Shown in pieces: positions 7,781-16,072 of a stretch of 41,328 nucleotides of DNA. Origin of the DNA: Lentisphaerota bacterium (lineage in GTDB: Bacteria; Verrucomicrobiota; Lentisphaeria; Victivallales; Victivallaceae); NCBI GenBank assembly GCA_015061695.1, contig SUWA01000014.1, forward strand, positions 1 through 41,328. The letters run 5' to 3'. Under the pieces are notes generated by a model. The model had not been told where the DNA came from. It searched no databases and saw nothing but the letters and a program-made list of their open reading frames with translations. The position numbers were made by a program, and so were the translations under genes. Position 1 is the first letter of the stretch. Every line of letters starts with the position of its first letter.

Positions 7781-8871
7781 GTACGCGTCAGATTTTTATC
7801 GGGCCGGTGGCAGTCGGCGGCGGCGCACCGGTTTCGGTACAATCCATGTGCAACACGCCGACAGCCGATGTTGCCGCCACCTTGAATCAGATCCAACGAC
7901 TGGCGGCGGCCGGCTGCGAGATCATCCGGCTGGCCGTCCCGGATATGGCGGCGGCCGAAGCGTTCCGGATTATTACCGGGCAATCGCCGATCCCGGTGAT
8001 CGCCGACATCCACTTTGATTACCGGCTGGCTCTGGCGGCCATTGAAAACGGCGCCGCGGCGATCCGGGTCAACCCCGGCAATCTGGGCAATGACGACGCA
8101 GTCAAAGCCGTGGCCGGAAAATTGCTGCAATACAATATCCCGGTGCGGGTGGGAGCCAATTCCGGCAGTCTGCCCAAAGATTTTCAGGCACATCTGGCCG
8201 CCGGCAGCATAGCCGAACACGATGAACTTTTGAGCGAAGCACTGGTGCAGTCCGTACTGCGTCAGGCGGCCGCTTTTGAGCGTTACGGAGTAAGCAACAT
8301 CAAAGTATCGCTCAAAGCCTCCAGCGTAACTGCCACCGTCAAAGCCTACCGCAAATTTGCTGAACGCAGCGATTACCCGCTGCATGTGGGCGTTACCGAA
8401 GCCGGAACGCCGGCCCGGGGCGTGGTAAAAAGCGCCGTCGGGATCGGAGCGCTGCTGCTGGACAACATCGGCGATACCATCCGCGTAAGTTTGACGGCCG
8501 ATCCGGAACAGGAAGTGATCGCCGCCTTGCGCATCCTCGAAAGCGCCGGTTTGCGCGAAAGTGCGCCCGATCTGGTGGCCTGTCCGACCTGCGGACGCAC
8601 CAGAATCGATTTGGTGGCGCTGGCCGAAAAAGTGGAATCGCTCGTCAACAGCATCAAAGCCCAAAAAGGCCGCATAAATCTGAAGAAGATCGCAGTCATG
8701 GGCTGTGTGGTCAACGGCCCCGGCGAAGCGCGTGATGCCGATCTGGGCATTGCCGGCGGCGACGGCAAAGTGGTGCTTTTCCGCAAAGGTGTTGTCGAAG
8801 CGACTTTGAACGAAGCCGACGGCTTTGCCGCGTTGGAAAAAATCATCCGCGAAAATACCAGTTGGGAATAA
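7777..8871 (+). CDS. ispG: 4-hydroxy-3-methylbut-2-enyl diphosphate synthase (IspG)
   Basis: Penultimate MEP-pathway enzyme: reductive ring opening of methylerythritol cyclodiphosphate to HMBPP, using a [4Fe-4S] cluster. The 364-residue protein is the short bacterial two-domain form. The TIM-barrel part carries VQSMCNTPTAD (21-31), IRVNPGN (96-102) and the R/N-rich phosphate-binding segment RVGANSGSLPKD (124-135). The C-terminal ferredoxin-like part carries the cluster ligands C269 and C272 (CPTCGR), C310 and E317 (GCVVNGPGEA). All key residues are present. It overlaps rseP by four bases. With dxr it supplies two steps of the pathway from one operon; the other MEP genes are outside the window. 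Confidence 0.97.
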   Translation: MSTRQIFIGPVAVGGGAPVSVQSMCNTPTADVAATLNQIQRLAAAGCEIIRLAVPDMAAAEAFRIITGQSPIPVIADIHFDYRLALAAIENGAAAIRVNPGNLGNDDAVKAVAGKLLQYNIPVRVGANSGSLPKDFQAHLAAGSIAEHDELLSEALVQSVLRQAAAFERYGVSNIKVSLKASSVTATVKAYRKFAERSDYPLHVGVTEAGTPARGVVKSAVGIGALLLDNIGDTIRVSLTADPEQEVIAALRILESAGLRESAPDLVACPTCGRTRIDLVALAEKVESLVNSIKAQKGRINLKKIAVMGCVVNGPGEARDADLGIAGGDGKVVLFRKGVVEATLNEADGFAALEKIIRENTSWE

Positions 8872-8876
8872 GCTCC

Positions 8877-10502
8877 ATGGCCAGATTTTCCGTCAAACAT
8901 ATCGCCATTGGCATTGTGCTGCTGGCATTGCTGATGCGCCTGCCGGAAATGTTTATATCGCTGGCGTATGACGAGATCTGGACGCTGCTGAATTTTACCC
9001 GACTTGACTTCATGCGTTTGCTGTTCGATCTGGAACTGCCCAACAATCACCCGTTGAACAGCATCCTGATCAAACTGCTGACTTACATTGATATTCCGAC
9101 CGGCGCGATCCGCATATTCAGCTTGATCGCGGGCCTTGCCTCGGTGGTGCTGTGCGGCTTGATCGCCCGTAAAAAAGGCGGCGAACCGGCAATGCTCTGG
9201 AGCATGTTTTTTGCGGCGATTTCCGCCCCGCTGATCGTTTACAGCGCGCAAGCGCGTGGGTACAGTCTGCAGGTGTGTTTTGTACTGCTTTACACTTACG
9301 CACTGATGAATCTTTACCCGGAGCAAACCGAACGCCGGGGGCTGAATATTGTTTTGCTTGCCGCCGGAGCGGTCGGGGCGATCCTGTCGCTGCCGACCAG
9401 CGCGCTTTTTCTGGCCGCCGCCACACTGATATTGTGGGATCACGCCAACTGGAAAATGCCACCGCGCCGATTGCTGATCGTCCTGTTCAGTACTGCGGCG
9501 GTGTGCCTGCTTTATATCCTGTTGAATCTCAAAGGTTTGCTGGCGGCCCGCAGCTGGGGCGAATCCATCAACAGCGTTTCCGGGTATCTTGTCTGGCTGG
9601 GCGCGACTTGGCTGATGTTGATCCCGATAGGCTTTGTTGTTCAAACGCTGTGGGGGATTTATACTATGCGCCGTTACTGGAAAGGTCTGACAGCGGCATT
9701 TTTGCTGATATATCTTTCGGCAATATTCACCAATGGCGGCCCCCACCGGGTCTATACAGTCATAACGGCGGCGCTGGCGATCTGTGGCGGTATCGGCATG
9801 AGCAAACTGCAGGAACAAGTAACTTGCAAATACCGTCTGCCGTTGCAAATGCTGGCCATACTGCTGGCGTTGGCCGGGAATTTTTATTGGGATATGCCCC
9901 GCTGGCGTTTTACAGATTACAGTTACGTTTGCGCGGTGATGAAAAACCAGCCGCCGGAAGTGCTGGTCATTTACCCCGCCGGCGACACTTATCCGGTCCT
10001 CTTTGCCACCGGGAATCAGGCGGCCGATCAATACGTTCTTTCGCTCCGGGACACCCGCGCCCGGCGGCAGCTGCTGCTGGTGAATACTGCGCCGGGATCG
10101 ATCATTGGTGCCGATCAGGATTTTTCGCAGCAAACGCTTACCCTGCCGGCCGGACAAACAGAAAAAACCGCCAATGTTGCCGCGCAGCGTTACGAGCTGG
10201 AAAAACTTTCCGGAGCCTGGCCGGATGATGCTCACATTATTGCTGTGATCCACCCGCAGAATCTGCCGGAAGCCACTCAAAAACTCAAAGCGGATTTTCT
10301 GCAGCATACCAACAACGGAAAAGTCCTGCTGCTGAATTTGTGGTTTACCGGGGCGCAACTCTCCGACGGAGGGATCTGCCACGGTGCAGTTTACTATCTG
10401 GCACCGGGGGCAGTAAATGCCAACCGGCGCGCCGGTTGGCCGGCAAACTACGCCGGTAAAATCAGCTTTTACCGGATAAACTTTCCCCGCACAGCGCAAT
10501 AA
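8877..10502 (+). CDS. GT-C-like polytopic membrane protein (ArnT/PMT type)
   Basis: The 541-residue protein has about ten hydrophobic segments in the first 340 residues and a soluble C-terminal domain of about 200. Near the N-terminus it has YDEIW (31-35), then NNHPL (56-60), then SAQARGYSLQ after the next helices. This pattern of an acidic loop residue plus NHP and ARGY matches GT39-like, ArnT/PMT-type glycosyltransferases that use a polyprenyl-phosphate sugar donor. That fits its place behind two isoprenoid genes, but substrate and activity are inference. The ATG at 8877 has GGGA 9 bases before it; an in-frame TTG at 8862 inside ispG is a weaker alternative. It lies 5 bases after ispG and interrupts the ispG-proS adjacency seen in many Firmicutes. 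Confidence 0.75.
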   Translation: MARFSVKHIAIGIVLLALLMRLPEMFISLAYDEIWTLLNFTRLDFMRLLFDLELPNNHPLNSILIKLLTYIDIPTGAIRIFSLIAGLASVVLCGLIARKKGGEPAMLWSMFFAAISAPLIVYSAQARGYSLQVCFVLLYTYALMNLYPEQTERRGLNIVLLAAGAVGAILSLPTSALFLAAATLILWDHANWKMPPRRLLIVLFSTAAVCLLYILLNLKGLLAARSWGESINSVSGYLVWLGATWLMLIPIGFVVQTLWGIYTMRRYWKGLTAAFLLIYLSAIFTNGGPHRVYTVITAALAICGGIGMSKLQEQVTCKYRLPLQMLAILLALAGNFYWDMPRWRFTDYSYVCAVMKNQPPEVLVIYPAGDTYPVLFATGNQAADQYVLSLRDTRARRQLLLVNTAPGSIIGADQDFSQQTLTLPAGQTEKTANVAAQRYELEKLSGAWPDDAHIIAVIHPQNLPEATQKLKADFLQHTNNGKVLLLNLWFTGAQLSDGGICHGAVYYLAPGAVNANRRAGWPANYAGKISFYRINFPRTAQ

Positions 10503-10557
10503 GTTTGCAACACGTTGTTCCAAGCGTGGTTTATTGGTAAAAAATACGTTGTTCCGG

Positions 10558-10586
10558 TTGCTAAAATCAGCAAGCGATAGTATATT
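10558..10586 (+). promoter_or_regulatory. Sigma-70 promoter of the proS operon
   Basis: TTGCTA (10558-10563), a 17-base spacer, TATATT (10581-10586). The ATG of proS is 53 bases further on. The upstream sequence contains a direct repeat ACGTTGTTCC (10512-10521 and 10546-10555) of unknown meaning. Confidence 0.7.
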
Positions 10587-10639
10587 ATTACCATAATAAT
10601 TTTTTCAGCAATATAAACTTTATTTTTGGAGATATAATT

Positions 10640-12376
10640 ATGCGTTTGAGTAAACTTGTAGGGCGCCGGATCAAGGAAGATCCCAAAGACGCCAAGACTG
10701 TGAGTCATAAATTTCTGGTACGCGGCGGTTATGTGCGCGGCGTGTCAGCCGGTATCTACTCGCTGCTGCCGACCGGCCAGCGGGTCATCGCCAAAATCGA
10801 AAATATCATCCGCGAAGAAATGAACCGTATCGACGGTCAGGAAGTGCTTATGCCGGTAGTCCTGCCTGCTGAATTGTGGGAAGAATCCGGCCGCTACGCC
10901 AGCGTGGGTGCCGAACTGCTGCGCTTCCGCGACCGCAACAACAAACCCATGATCCTGGGTATGACCCACGAAGAAGCGGTGGTGCATCTGGCCAGAACGG
11001 AACTCACCAGTTACCGCCAGCTGCCGGCCATGCTTTATCAGATCCAGACCAAGTACCGCGACGAAGCCCGTCCGCGTGCCGGCATGATCCGCGTGCGCGA
11101 ATTCACCATGAAAGACGCCTACAGCTTCCATACCGATCAGGCGGATCTGGAAAAATACTATGCCCGATGCCACGAAGCCTACGAACGGATCTTCCGCCGT
11201 TTGGGTATGAAAAACGTTTTGAGCATCGAAGCCAACTCGGGCATGATGGGTGGAGCAGTTTCGCACGAATTCATGGCGCTTTGCGATTGCGGCGAAGATA
11301 CTATTTTCTACTCGCCCGACCGCAGCTACCGCGCCAACCGCGAAGTAGCTTACGCGGCGTGGAAATTTGAAAAACCCGCCGAAGAATTGCCGCTGGAAAA
11401 AGTCCACACCCCCAACTGCAAAACGATCGAAGAAGTGGCCGGATTTTTGAATGTCAAAGCCGAAAATACCGGTAAAGTGGTCTTTTATCAGAATGCCATT
11501 ACCGGCGAACTCATCTGCGCGCTGATCCGCGGCGACTTTGAAGTCAACGAAAGCAAACTGGCCAACGCGGCCATGGCGCCGGAACTCAAGTTTGCTGACG
11601 ACGCCTCGATCCTGGCGGCCGGCTGCGTGCCGGGCTTTGCCTCCATCATCAATATTGATGCGACCAAAATGAAAATGATCGTTGACCGCTCCGTAGCCGA
11701 ATCCGGCAATCTGGTGGTGGGTGCCAACGAAGCTGATTACCACTACATCAACTTCAATTACAGCCGCGACTGCGATGTCAATGCCTCGATTGTTACCGAT
11801 ATAGCCACCGTGCGCGAAGGCGACCCCTGCCCGCTGACCGGCGAACCGTTGAAGATGGAACGCGGCATCGAAGTCGGGAACATCTTCCAGCTGGGGACCA
11901 AATACTCCAAACCCATGAACTGCAATTATCTGGATGTGAACGGCAAGAGCCACCCGATGATCATGGGCTGCTACGGTATCGGAGTGGGCCGCGCCATGGC
12001 CAGTGTTATCGAACAATCCTGCGATGATTACGGCCCGATCTGGCCGATTTCCATTGCGCCGTGGCAAGTTGAAGTCGTAGCCATCGGCTACGACAAACCC
12101 GAAATCAAAGCCGCTGCCGATCAGATCTATAATGAGTTGCAGGCTGCCGGCGTGGAAGTGCTGTTTGACGACCGCGGCGAAAAACCCGGCTTTATGTTCA
12201 GCGATGCCGACTTGCTGGGCATACCGTTCCGGGTGGTGGTTTCGCCCAAAACGCTGGCGGAAAACGCCGCAGAATTCCGGCGCCGCGACTGCCGTGATGC
12301 CGAACGTATTGCGCTGGATGCAGTCAATAACACTGTAATTGATGCAGTGAACAAAGAAATGGAACTCTACAAGTAA
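10640..12376 (+). CDS. proS: Proline--tRNA ligase
   Basis: Class II aminoacyl-tRNA synthetase that charges tRNA-Pro, in the bacterial form with an editing insertion. The 578-residue protein has motif 1 around MPVVLPAELWEESGR (71-85), the substrate loop LGMTHEEAV (106-114), and motif 2 from YRDEARPRAGMIRVREF (139-155). An inserted YbaK-like domain at about 220-400 would remove mischarged alanine. Motif 3 is GCYGIGVGRAMASVIEQ, near 440-456, followed by an anticodon-binding domain to the C-terminus. The ATG follows TTTTTGGAGATATA. It is the first gene of a run with nifU, which begins only 12 bases after its stop, so tRNA charging and Fe-S assembly appear to share a message. Confidence 0.96.
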   Translation: MRLSKLVGRRIKEDPKDAKTVSHKFLVRGGYVRGVSAGIYSLLPTGQRVIAKIENIIREEMNRIDGQEVLMPVVLPAELWEESGRYASVGAELLRFRDRNNKPMILGMTHEEAVVHLARTELTSYRQLPAMLYQIQTKYRDEARPRAGMIRVREFTMKDAYSFHTDQADLEKYYARCHEAYERIFRRLGMKNVLSIEANSGMMGGAVSHEFMALCDCGEDTIFYSPDRSYRANREVAYAAWKFEKPAEELPLEKVHTPNCKTIEEVAGFLNVKAENTGKVVFYQNAITGELICALIRGDFEVNESKLANAAMAPELKFADDASILAAGCVPGFASIINIDATKMKMIVDRSVAESGNLVVGANEADYHYINFNYSRDCDVNASIVTDIATVREGDPCPLTGEPLKMERGIEVGNIFQLGTKYSKPMNCNYLDVNGKSHPMIMGCYGIGVGRAMASVIEQSCDDYGPIWPISIAPWQVEVVAIGYDKPEIKAAADQIYNELQAAGVEVLFDDRGEKPGFMFSDADLLGIPFRVVVSPKTLAENAAEFRRRDCRDAERIALDAVNNTVIDAVNKEMELYK

Positions 12377-12387
12377 AGGGAGTTATC

Positions 12388-13239
12388 ATGTGGAATTACA
12401 ACGAAAAGGTCATGGACCATTTTTTGAATCCCCGCAACGTCGGCGAGGTGGAAAATCCCGACGGCGTGGGTGATGTTGGCAATATAACTTGCGGCGACGC
12501 GCTGAAACTGACCTTCAAACTGGATGAAAACGGTCGGATCGCGGATGTCAAATTCAAGACTTTCGGCTGTGCCAGTGCAATCGCTTCCAGCTCGGCATTG
12601 ACCGAGCTGGTCAAGGGTATGACGCTTGAAGAAGCCGGCAAAGTGACCAATCAGGATATCGTTGCTTTGCTGGGCGAATTGCCGGAAGCAAAAATGCACT
12701 GTTCAGTCATGGGCATGGAAGCATTGCAGGCGGCCATTGCCAACTACCGCGGCGAAGAAGTCGCCGATAACGGCGATGATCACGAAGGCGCCATTATCTG
12801 CAAATGCTTTGGCGTAACCGATACAAAAATCCGCAACGTGGCCCGTCAGAACAATCTGCATCAGGCGGCGGAAATCACCAACTTCTGCAAAGCCGGCGGT
12901 GCCTGCGGCAGCTGTCTGGACGAAATCCAGCGGGTGCTGGACGAAATGTGGAAAGGCGCGGCAGCCGAGCCGGCCGGGAGCGATGATAATGAGTTCAAAA
13001 CCCTGACCACGGTGCAAAAAGTGTTCCGGGTGCAGGAAGTTATCGACAAAGAGATCCGTCCGCTTTTGGAACACGACGGCGGCAGCATTGAATTGGTGGA
13101 TCTGAACGGCAACAATGTGATCGTGCGCCTGACCGGACGCTGTTCGAGCTGTCCCTCCGCCGGAGTTACGCTCAAATACACGGTTCAGGATAAATTGCGC
13201 GAGTTTGTCAGCAGTGATTTAACTGTGGAGAGCATATAA
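12388..13239 (+). CDS. nifU: Full-length NifU Fe-S cluster scaffold
   Basis: Scaffold on which Fe-S clusters are built before transfer to target proteins. The 283-residue protein has all three NifU modules. An IscU-like domain (1-125) carries C35, D37, C61 and C105. A central BFD-type [2Fe-2S] domain (about 134-185) carries C138, C140, C173 and C176. A C-terminal NifU/Nfu domain (about 210-280) has C252 and C255 (GRCSSCPSAG). Most non-diazotrophs have split IscU or SufU instead. There is no nif structural gene here, so a housekeeping role, as for NifU in Helicobacter, is the likely reading. The ATG follows AAAGGGAG. The stop overlaps the nifS ATG by one base. Confidence 0.95.
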   Translation: MWNYNEKVMDHFLNPRNVGEVENPDGVGDVGNITCGDALKLTFKLDENGRIADVKFKTFGCASAIASSSALTELVKGMTLEEAGKVTNQDIVALLGELPEAKMHCSVMGMEALQAAIANYRGEEVADNGDDHEGAIICKCFGVTDTKIRNVARQNNLHQAAEITNFCKAGGACGSCLDEIQRVLDEMWKGAAAEPAGSDDNEFKTLTTVQKVFRVQEVIDKEIRPLLEHDGGSIELVDLNGNNVIVRLTGRCSSCPSAGVTLKYTVQDKLREFVSSDLTVESI

Positions 13240-14438
13240 TGGCAGACCATAAAGTCATTTATGTGGACAACAACGCCACCACCGCCGTTGCGCCGGAAGT
13301 GCTGGAGGCCATGCTGCCCTTTCTGACCGACTGCTACGGCAATCCCGGCAGCATCCACACTTTTGGCGGCAGCGTAGCTGCGCATGTGGAAAATGCCCGG
13401 AAGAAGGTAGCGGAATTGCTCAACGCCGACCACCGCAATCCGGATGGCGAAGCAACCGAAATCATCTTCACGTCTTGCGGTACAGAAAGCGATAACGCCG
13501 CTGTCTGGAGTGCGCTTTTGACCAATCCCGACCGCAAAAAAGTCATTGCCAGCAAGGTCGAACACCCCGCGATCCTGAATCTGGGGCGCGAGCTGGAACG
13601 GCGCGGATATATTTTTGAAACCATTCCGGTGGACAGTAACGGGCGCATCGATCTGGCGGCGCTGGAAGCCGCGCTGGACGAAAATACCGCCATCGTCAGC
13701 GTGATGTATGCCAATAACGAAATCGGTAATATCTATCCGGTGGAAGAAATCGCCGCTATGGCCCACCGTTACGGCGCACTTTTCCATACCGACGCAGTGC
13801 AGGCCGTAGGTAAAGTACCGATCGACCTGGCCAACAGCCAGATAGATATGTTGAGCTGTTCCGGTCATAAGCTCCACGCGCCCAAAGGCGTAGGCATATT
13901 GTACGTCCGGCGCGGCATCCGTTTCCGCCCCTTTATTGTCGGCGGACATCAGGAAAAGGCCCGCCGCGGCGGCACGGAAAATGTGGCCAGTGTTGTCGCG
14001 CTGGGCAAAGCCGCGGAACTGGCCAGAGCAGGTATGGCAGAAGAAGTCAAATATCTTGCCATGCTCCGCGACCGGCTGGAAGCCGGTTTGCTGGCCAAAG
14101 TGCCGCGCATCAAGATCAACGGCGATAAATCCTCGCGGCTGCCCAATACATCCAGCGTAAGTTTTGAATTTATTGAAGGCGAAGCTATACTGTTGCTGCT
14201 CAACCAGTTCGGTATTTGCGCCTCCTCCGGCAGCGCCTGTACTACCGGCAGTTTGGAGCCGTCGCACGTCTTGCGGGCAATGGGTATACCCTACACCTCG
14301 GCTCACGGCACGATCCGTTTTTCGTTCTCGCGCTACAACACGGTCGAAGAAGTGGATTTTATCCTCGAAAAACTGCCGCCGGTAATAGCGACTCTGCGCC
14401 GGCTCTCGCCCTACTGGAAAGAGGAGTACAACGCATGA
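13239..14438 (+). CDS. nifS: Cysteine desulfurase (NifS/IscS family)
   Basis: PLP enzyme that takes sulfur from cysteine, giving alanine and a persulfide passed to NifU. In the 399-residue protein the PLP lysine is K211 (SGHKLH), HTDAVQ (183-188) holds the cofactor, and the catalytic cysteine is C334 in GSAC within the mobile loop. The RRGGTEN motif is at 242-248. The loop (CASSGSACTTGSLEPSH) matches class I desulfurases of the NifS/IscS group. It sits between nifU and a DUF493 gene, overlapping nifU by one base (TAATG) and the next gene by four (ATGA), so production should be coupled. Confidence 0.95.
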   Translation: MADHKVIYVDNNATTAVAPEVLEAMLPFLTDCYGNPGSIHTFGGSVAAHVENARKKVAELLNADHRNPDGEATEIIFTSCGTESDNAAVWSALLTNPDRKKVIASKVEHPAILNLGRELERRGYIFETIPVDSNGRIDLAALEAALDENTAIVSVMYANNEIGNIYPVEEIAAMAHRYGALFHTDAVQAVGKVPIDLANSQIDMLSCSGHKLHAPKGVGILYVRRGIRFRPFIVGGHQEKARRGGTENVASVVALGKAAELARAGMAEEVKYLAMLRDRLEAGLLAKVPRIKINGDKSSRLPNTSSVSFEFIEGEAILLLLNQFGICASSGSACTTGSLEPSHVLRAMGIPYTSAHGTIRFSFSRYNTVEEVDFILEKLPPVIATLRRLSPYWKEEYNA

Positions 14439-14722
14439 TAAAACTTAATATGCCGGGAGTTACTCCCGGCGAGCCGGAAATTATATTTCCGACCCAATGG
14501 AGCTACCGTGCCGTGGTCGATGCCACCAACAACAGTGTGCTGGAAAATCTCAATCGCATATTGGAGCAGCACGGTTACTGCGAACGTTTTGCCGCCGGCA
14601 ATACTTCCAGCAATCAGCGTTACAAGAGTTTTCATGTAACAGTTCAGGTTCCCAGCCGCGAAGTGATGAACGCGCTGGGCAAAGAATTGGGCGAAGTTGA
14701 AGGCGTAAAATTTCTGCTGTAA
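14435..14722 (+). CDS. DUF493 (YbeD-like) family protein
   Basis: Small cytoplasmic protein of 95 residues. The pattern FPTQWSYRAVVDATNN near the N-terminus, a helix with VLENLNRILEQHG, and the strand YKSFHVTVQVPSREVMNALGKEL followed by VEGVKFLL matches the ACT-like ferredoxin-fold DUF493 family (E. coli YbeD). The family's biochemical role is not settled. The start is the ATG overlapping the nifS stop as ATGA; an upstream open frame into nifS exists but would lie wholly inside that gene. Its place directly after nifU-nifS suggests a link with Fe-S or sulfur delivery, which is inference. Confidence 0.85.
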   Translation: MIKLNMPGVTPGEPEIIFPTQWSYRAVVDATNNSVLENLNRILEQHGYCERFAAGNTSSNQRYKSFHVTVQVPSREVMNALGKELGEVEGVKFLL

Positions 14723-14742
14723 TATAAAACGGGGGGATTCTC

Positions 14743-15858
14743 ATGCATTCGCTGATTTGTCCTCAATGCGGTCAAAAACTGCAAAGCGCATTCCGGAACC
14801 GGAGTGCGATCTATTCTTGCAAGGATTATCACGGACAGGCAGTAACCCTGCCGGGGGTGCGTGCGCTTTGCAACAGCAGCAAATTTGCCAATATGCTGTG
14901 GCAAAAAGCCTATAACCAACCGCAAGTGAATCCCGCCAAACTCTGCCCGGTCTGCCGCCGGGCCATGAAAAGCGTTCCGCTGACTTTGCCGGACAACAGC
15001 GTGCTGGAACTGGACGTATGCTGCAGCTGCCAGCTGGTCTGGTTTGATTGGGAAGAGCTGGAAAAACTGCCGCAAGAATCTTCCCCGCCGGCAGAAGCTG
15101 CTTTGCCGCAAAAAGCGCGTACCATCATGGCGCTGCACACTATAGAAAAGCAGAGCCGGGACTATTCAACCGAGGTTGATGATCACCCGGAAAATCCGTG
15201 GCAGTTTCTGGCCGGGTTGATGGGTTTTCCGGTCGAAAAGAATGCTCCTCCCCTGCAAAGTGTTCCATGCGTAACATGGTTATTGGGATTGACTTGCATA
15301 GTGCTGTTCGGATTGACTTTCCGGGATCTTGCCGGAGTCATTGCAAACTGGGGATTTATCCCGGAGCTGTGGTTCCGCAAAGGCGGCCTGACAATAATAA
15401 GTTCGGCCTTTCTCCACGGCAGTCTGCCGCATTTGGCCGGCAATATGTACTTTCTGATGCTGTTCGGAGATAATGTGGAAGACGCCATCGGCAAAAAGCG
15501 CTATATACTCCTGATAATATTTTTTGAACTGTTTTCGACGCTGCTTTACTGTATATTTGCCTCCGATACCTCCATACCATGCGTGGGAGCAAGCGGATTT
15601 ATCTCGGGGATAATCGCCCTTTACGCGGTACTGTTTCCGCAAGTAAGGATCTCCTGCTGCAGCCGTTTTTTCTGGAAGTTCTACTGGTGGGGGATGCCCG
15701 CATGGCTGATGTTTGCATTCTGGATAATATTTCAAACCATCATGGCTGTGCTGGCCGGCAGCACGATCAATGTGGCTTATACCGCCCATATCGGCGGAGC
15801 GGCGGCCGGTCTGCTGGCCGGAGCAATCATCCGCACCAAAAAGTTTGCGCCTGAATAA
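14743..15858 (+). CDS. Rhomboid-family intramembrane protease with N-terminal zinc ribbons
   Basis: The 371-residue protein has two parts. The first about 110 residues hold Cys pairs: CPQC (6-9), and CPVC paired with CCSC and WFD, the latter resembling the zf-TFIIB zinc ribbon. The rest is a rhomboid domain: six or so membrane helices, LHGSLPHLAGNMYFLMLFG in the HxxxN region, the catalytic serine in GASGFISG, and the catalytic histidine in TAHIGGAAAG. Rhomboids cut membrane helices of target proteins. The cytosolic zinc ribbons may bind a partner or nucleic acid, but this is unknown. GGGGGGA precedes the ATG. It is the last gene of the proS-nifU-nifS-DUF493 run; its substrate cannot be inferred. 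Confidence 0.88.
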   Translation: MHSLICPQCGQKLQSAFRNRSAIYSCKDYHGQAVTLPGVRALCNSSKFANMLWQKAYNQPQVNPAKLCPVCRRAMKSVPLTLPDNSVLELDVCCSCQLVWFDWEELEKLPQESSPPAEAALPQKARTIMALHTIEKQSRDYSTEVDDHPENPWQFLAGLMGFPVEKNAPPLQSVPCVTWLLGLTCIVLFGLTFRDLAGVIANWGFIPELWFRKGGLTIISSAFLHGSLPHLAGNMYFLMLFGDNVEDAIGKKRYILLIIFFELFSTLLYCIFASDTSIPCVGASGFISGIIALYAVLFPQVRISCCSRFFWKFYWWGMPAWLMFAFWIIFQTIMAVLAGSTINVAYTAHIGGAAAGLLAGAIIRTKKFAPE

Positions 15859-15905
15859 CCGGTTTCCGTCAGGCGGCAAACTCACAGCTCAAGCCGTTTT
15901 GTTTC

Positions 15906-15934
15906 TTGACAAAATATCGAACTTGCTGTATAGT
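15906..15934 (+). promoter_or_regulatory. Near-consensus sigma-70 promoter of the C-S lyase gene
   Basis: TTGACA (15906-15911, full consensus), a 17-base spacer, TATAGT (15929-15934). This is the strongest promoter match in the window. The start codon is about 138 bases away, leaving a leader of roughly 130 bases. Confidence 0.85.
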
Positions 15935-15966
15935 ATGACAATCACCGCATTTGTAAGCTGCAAAAC

Positions 15967-15983
15967 GCCGGAATATTTCCGGC
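15967..15983 (+). promoter_or_regulatory. Hairpin in the long leader of the C-S lyase gene
   Basis: Perfect 7-bp stem GCCGGAA/TTCCGGC with a 3-base loop, inside the leader of about 130 bases. It has no T tail, so it is not a terminator by itself. It may belong to a leader control element, but I could not match it to a known riboswitch class. Confidence 0.35.
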
Positions 15984-16072
15984 AGTTAAGGGAACCACAA
16001 TCACGCGGCAGCAAGAATCACTTAAAGTATATACCATCGTAAAAATACAAATTCTCCTGTAAGGATTTAACT

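Noticed and set aside
8373-10523. Long minus-strand frame (716 codons) across ispG and the GT-C-like gene
   Set aside because: Covers two recognised genes in antisense with no protein family match and odd composition.
12388-14438. Nitrogen-fixation locus
   Set aside because: nifU and nifS are present, but no nitrogenase structural or cofactor gene adjoins; the context is housekeeping.
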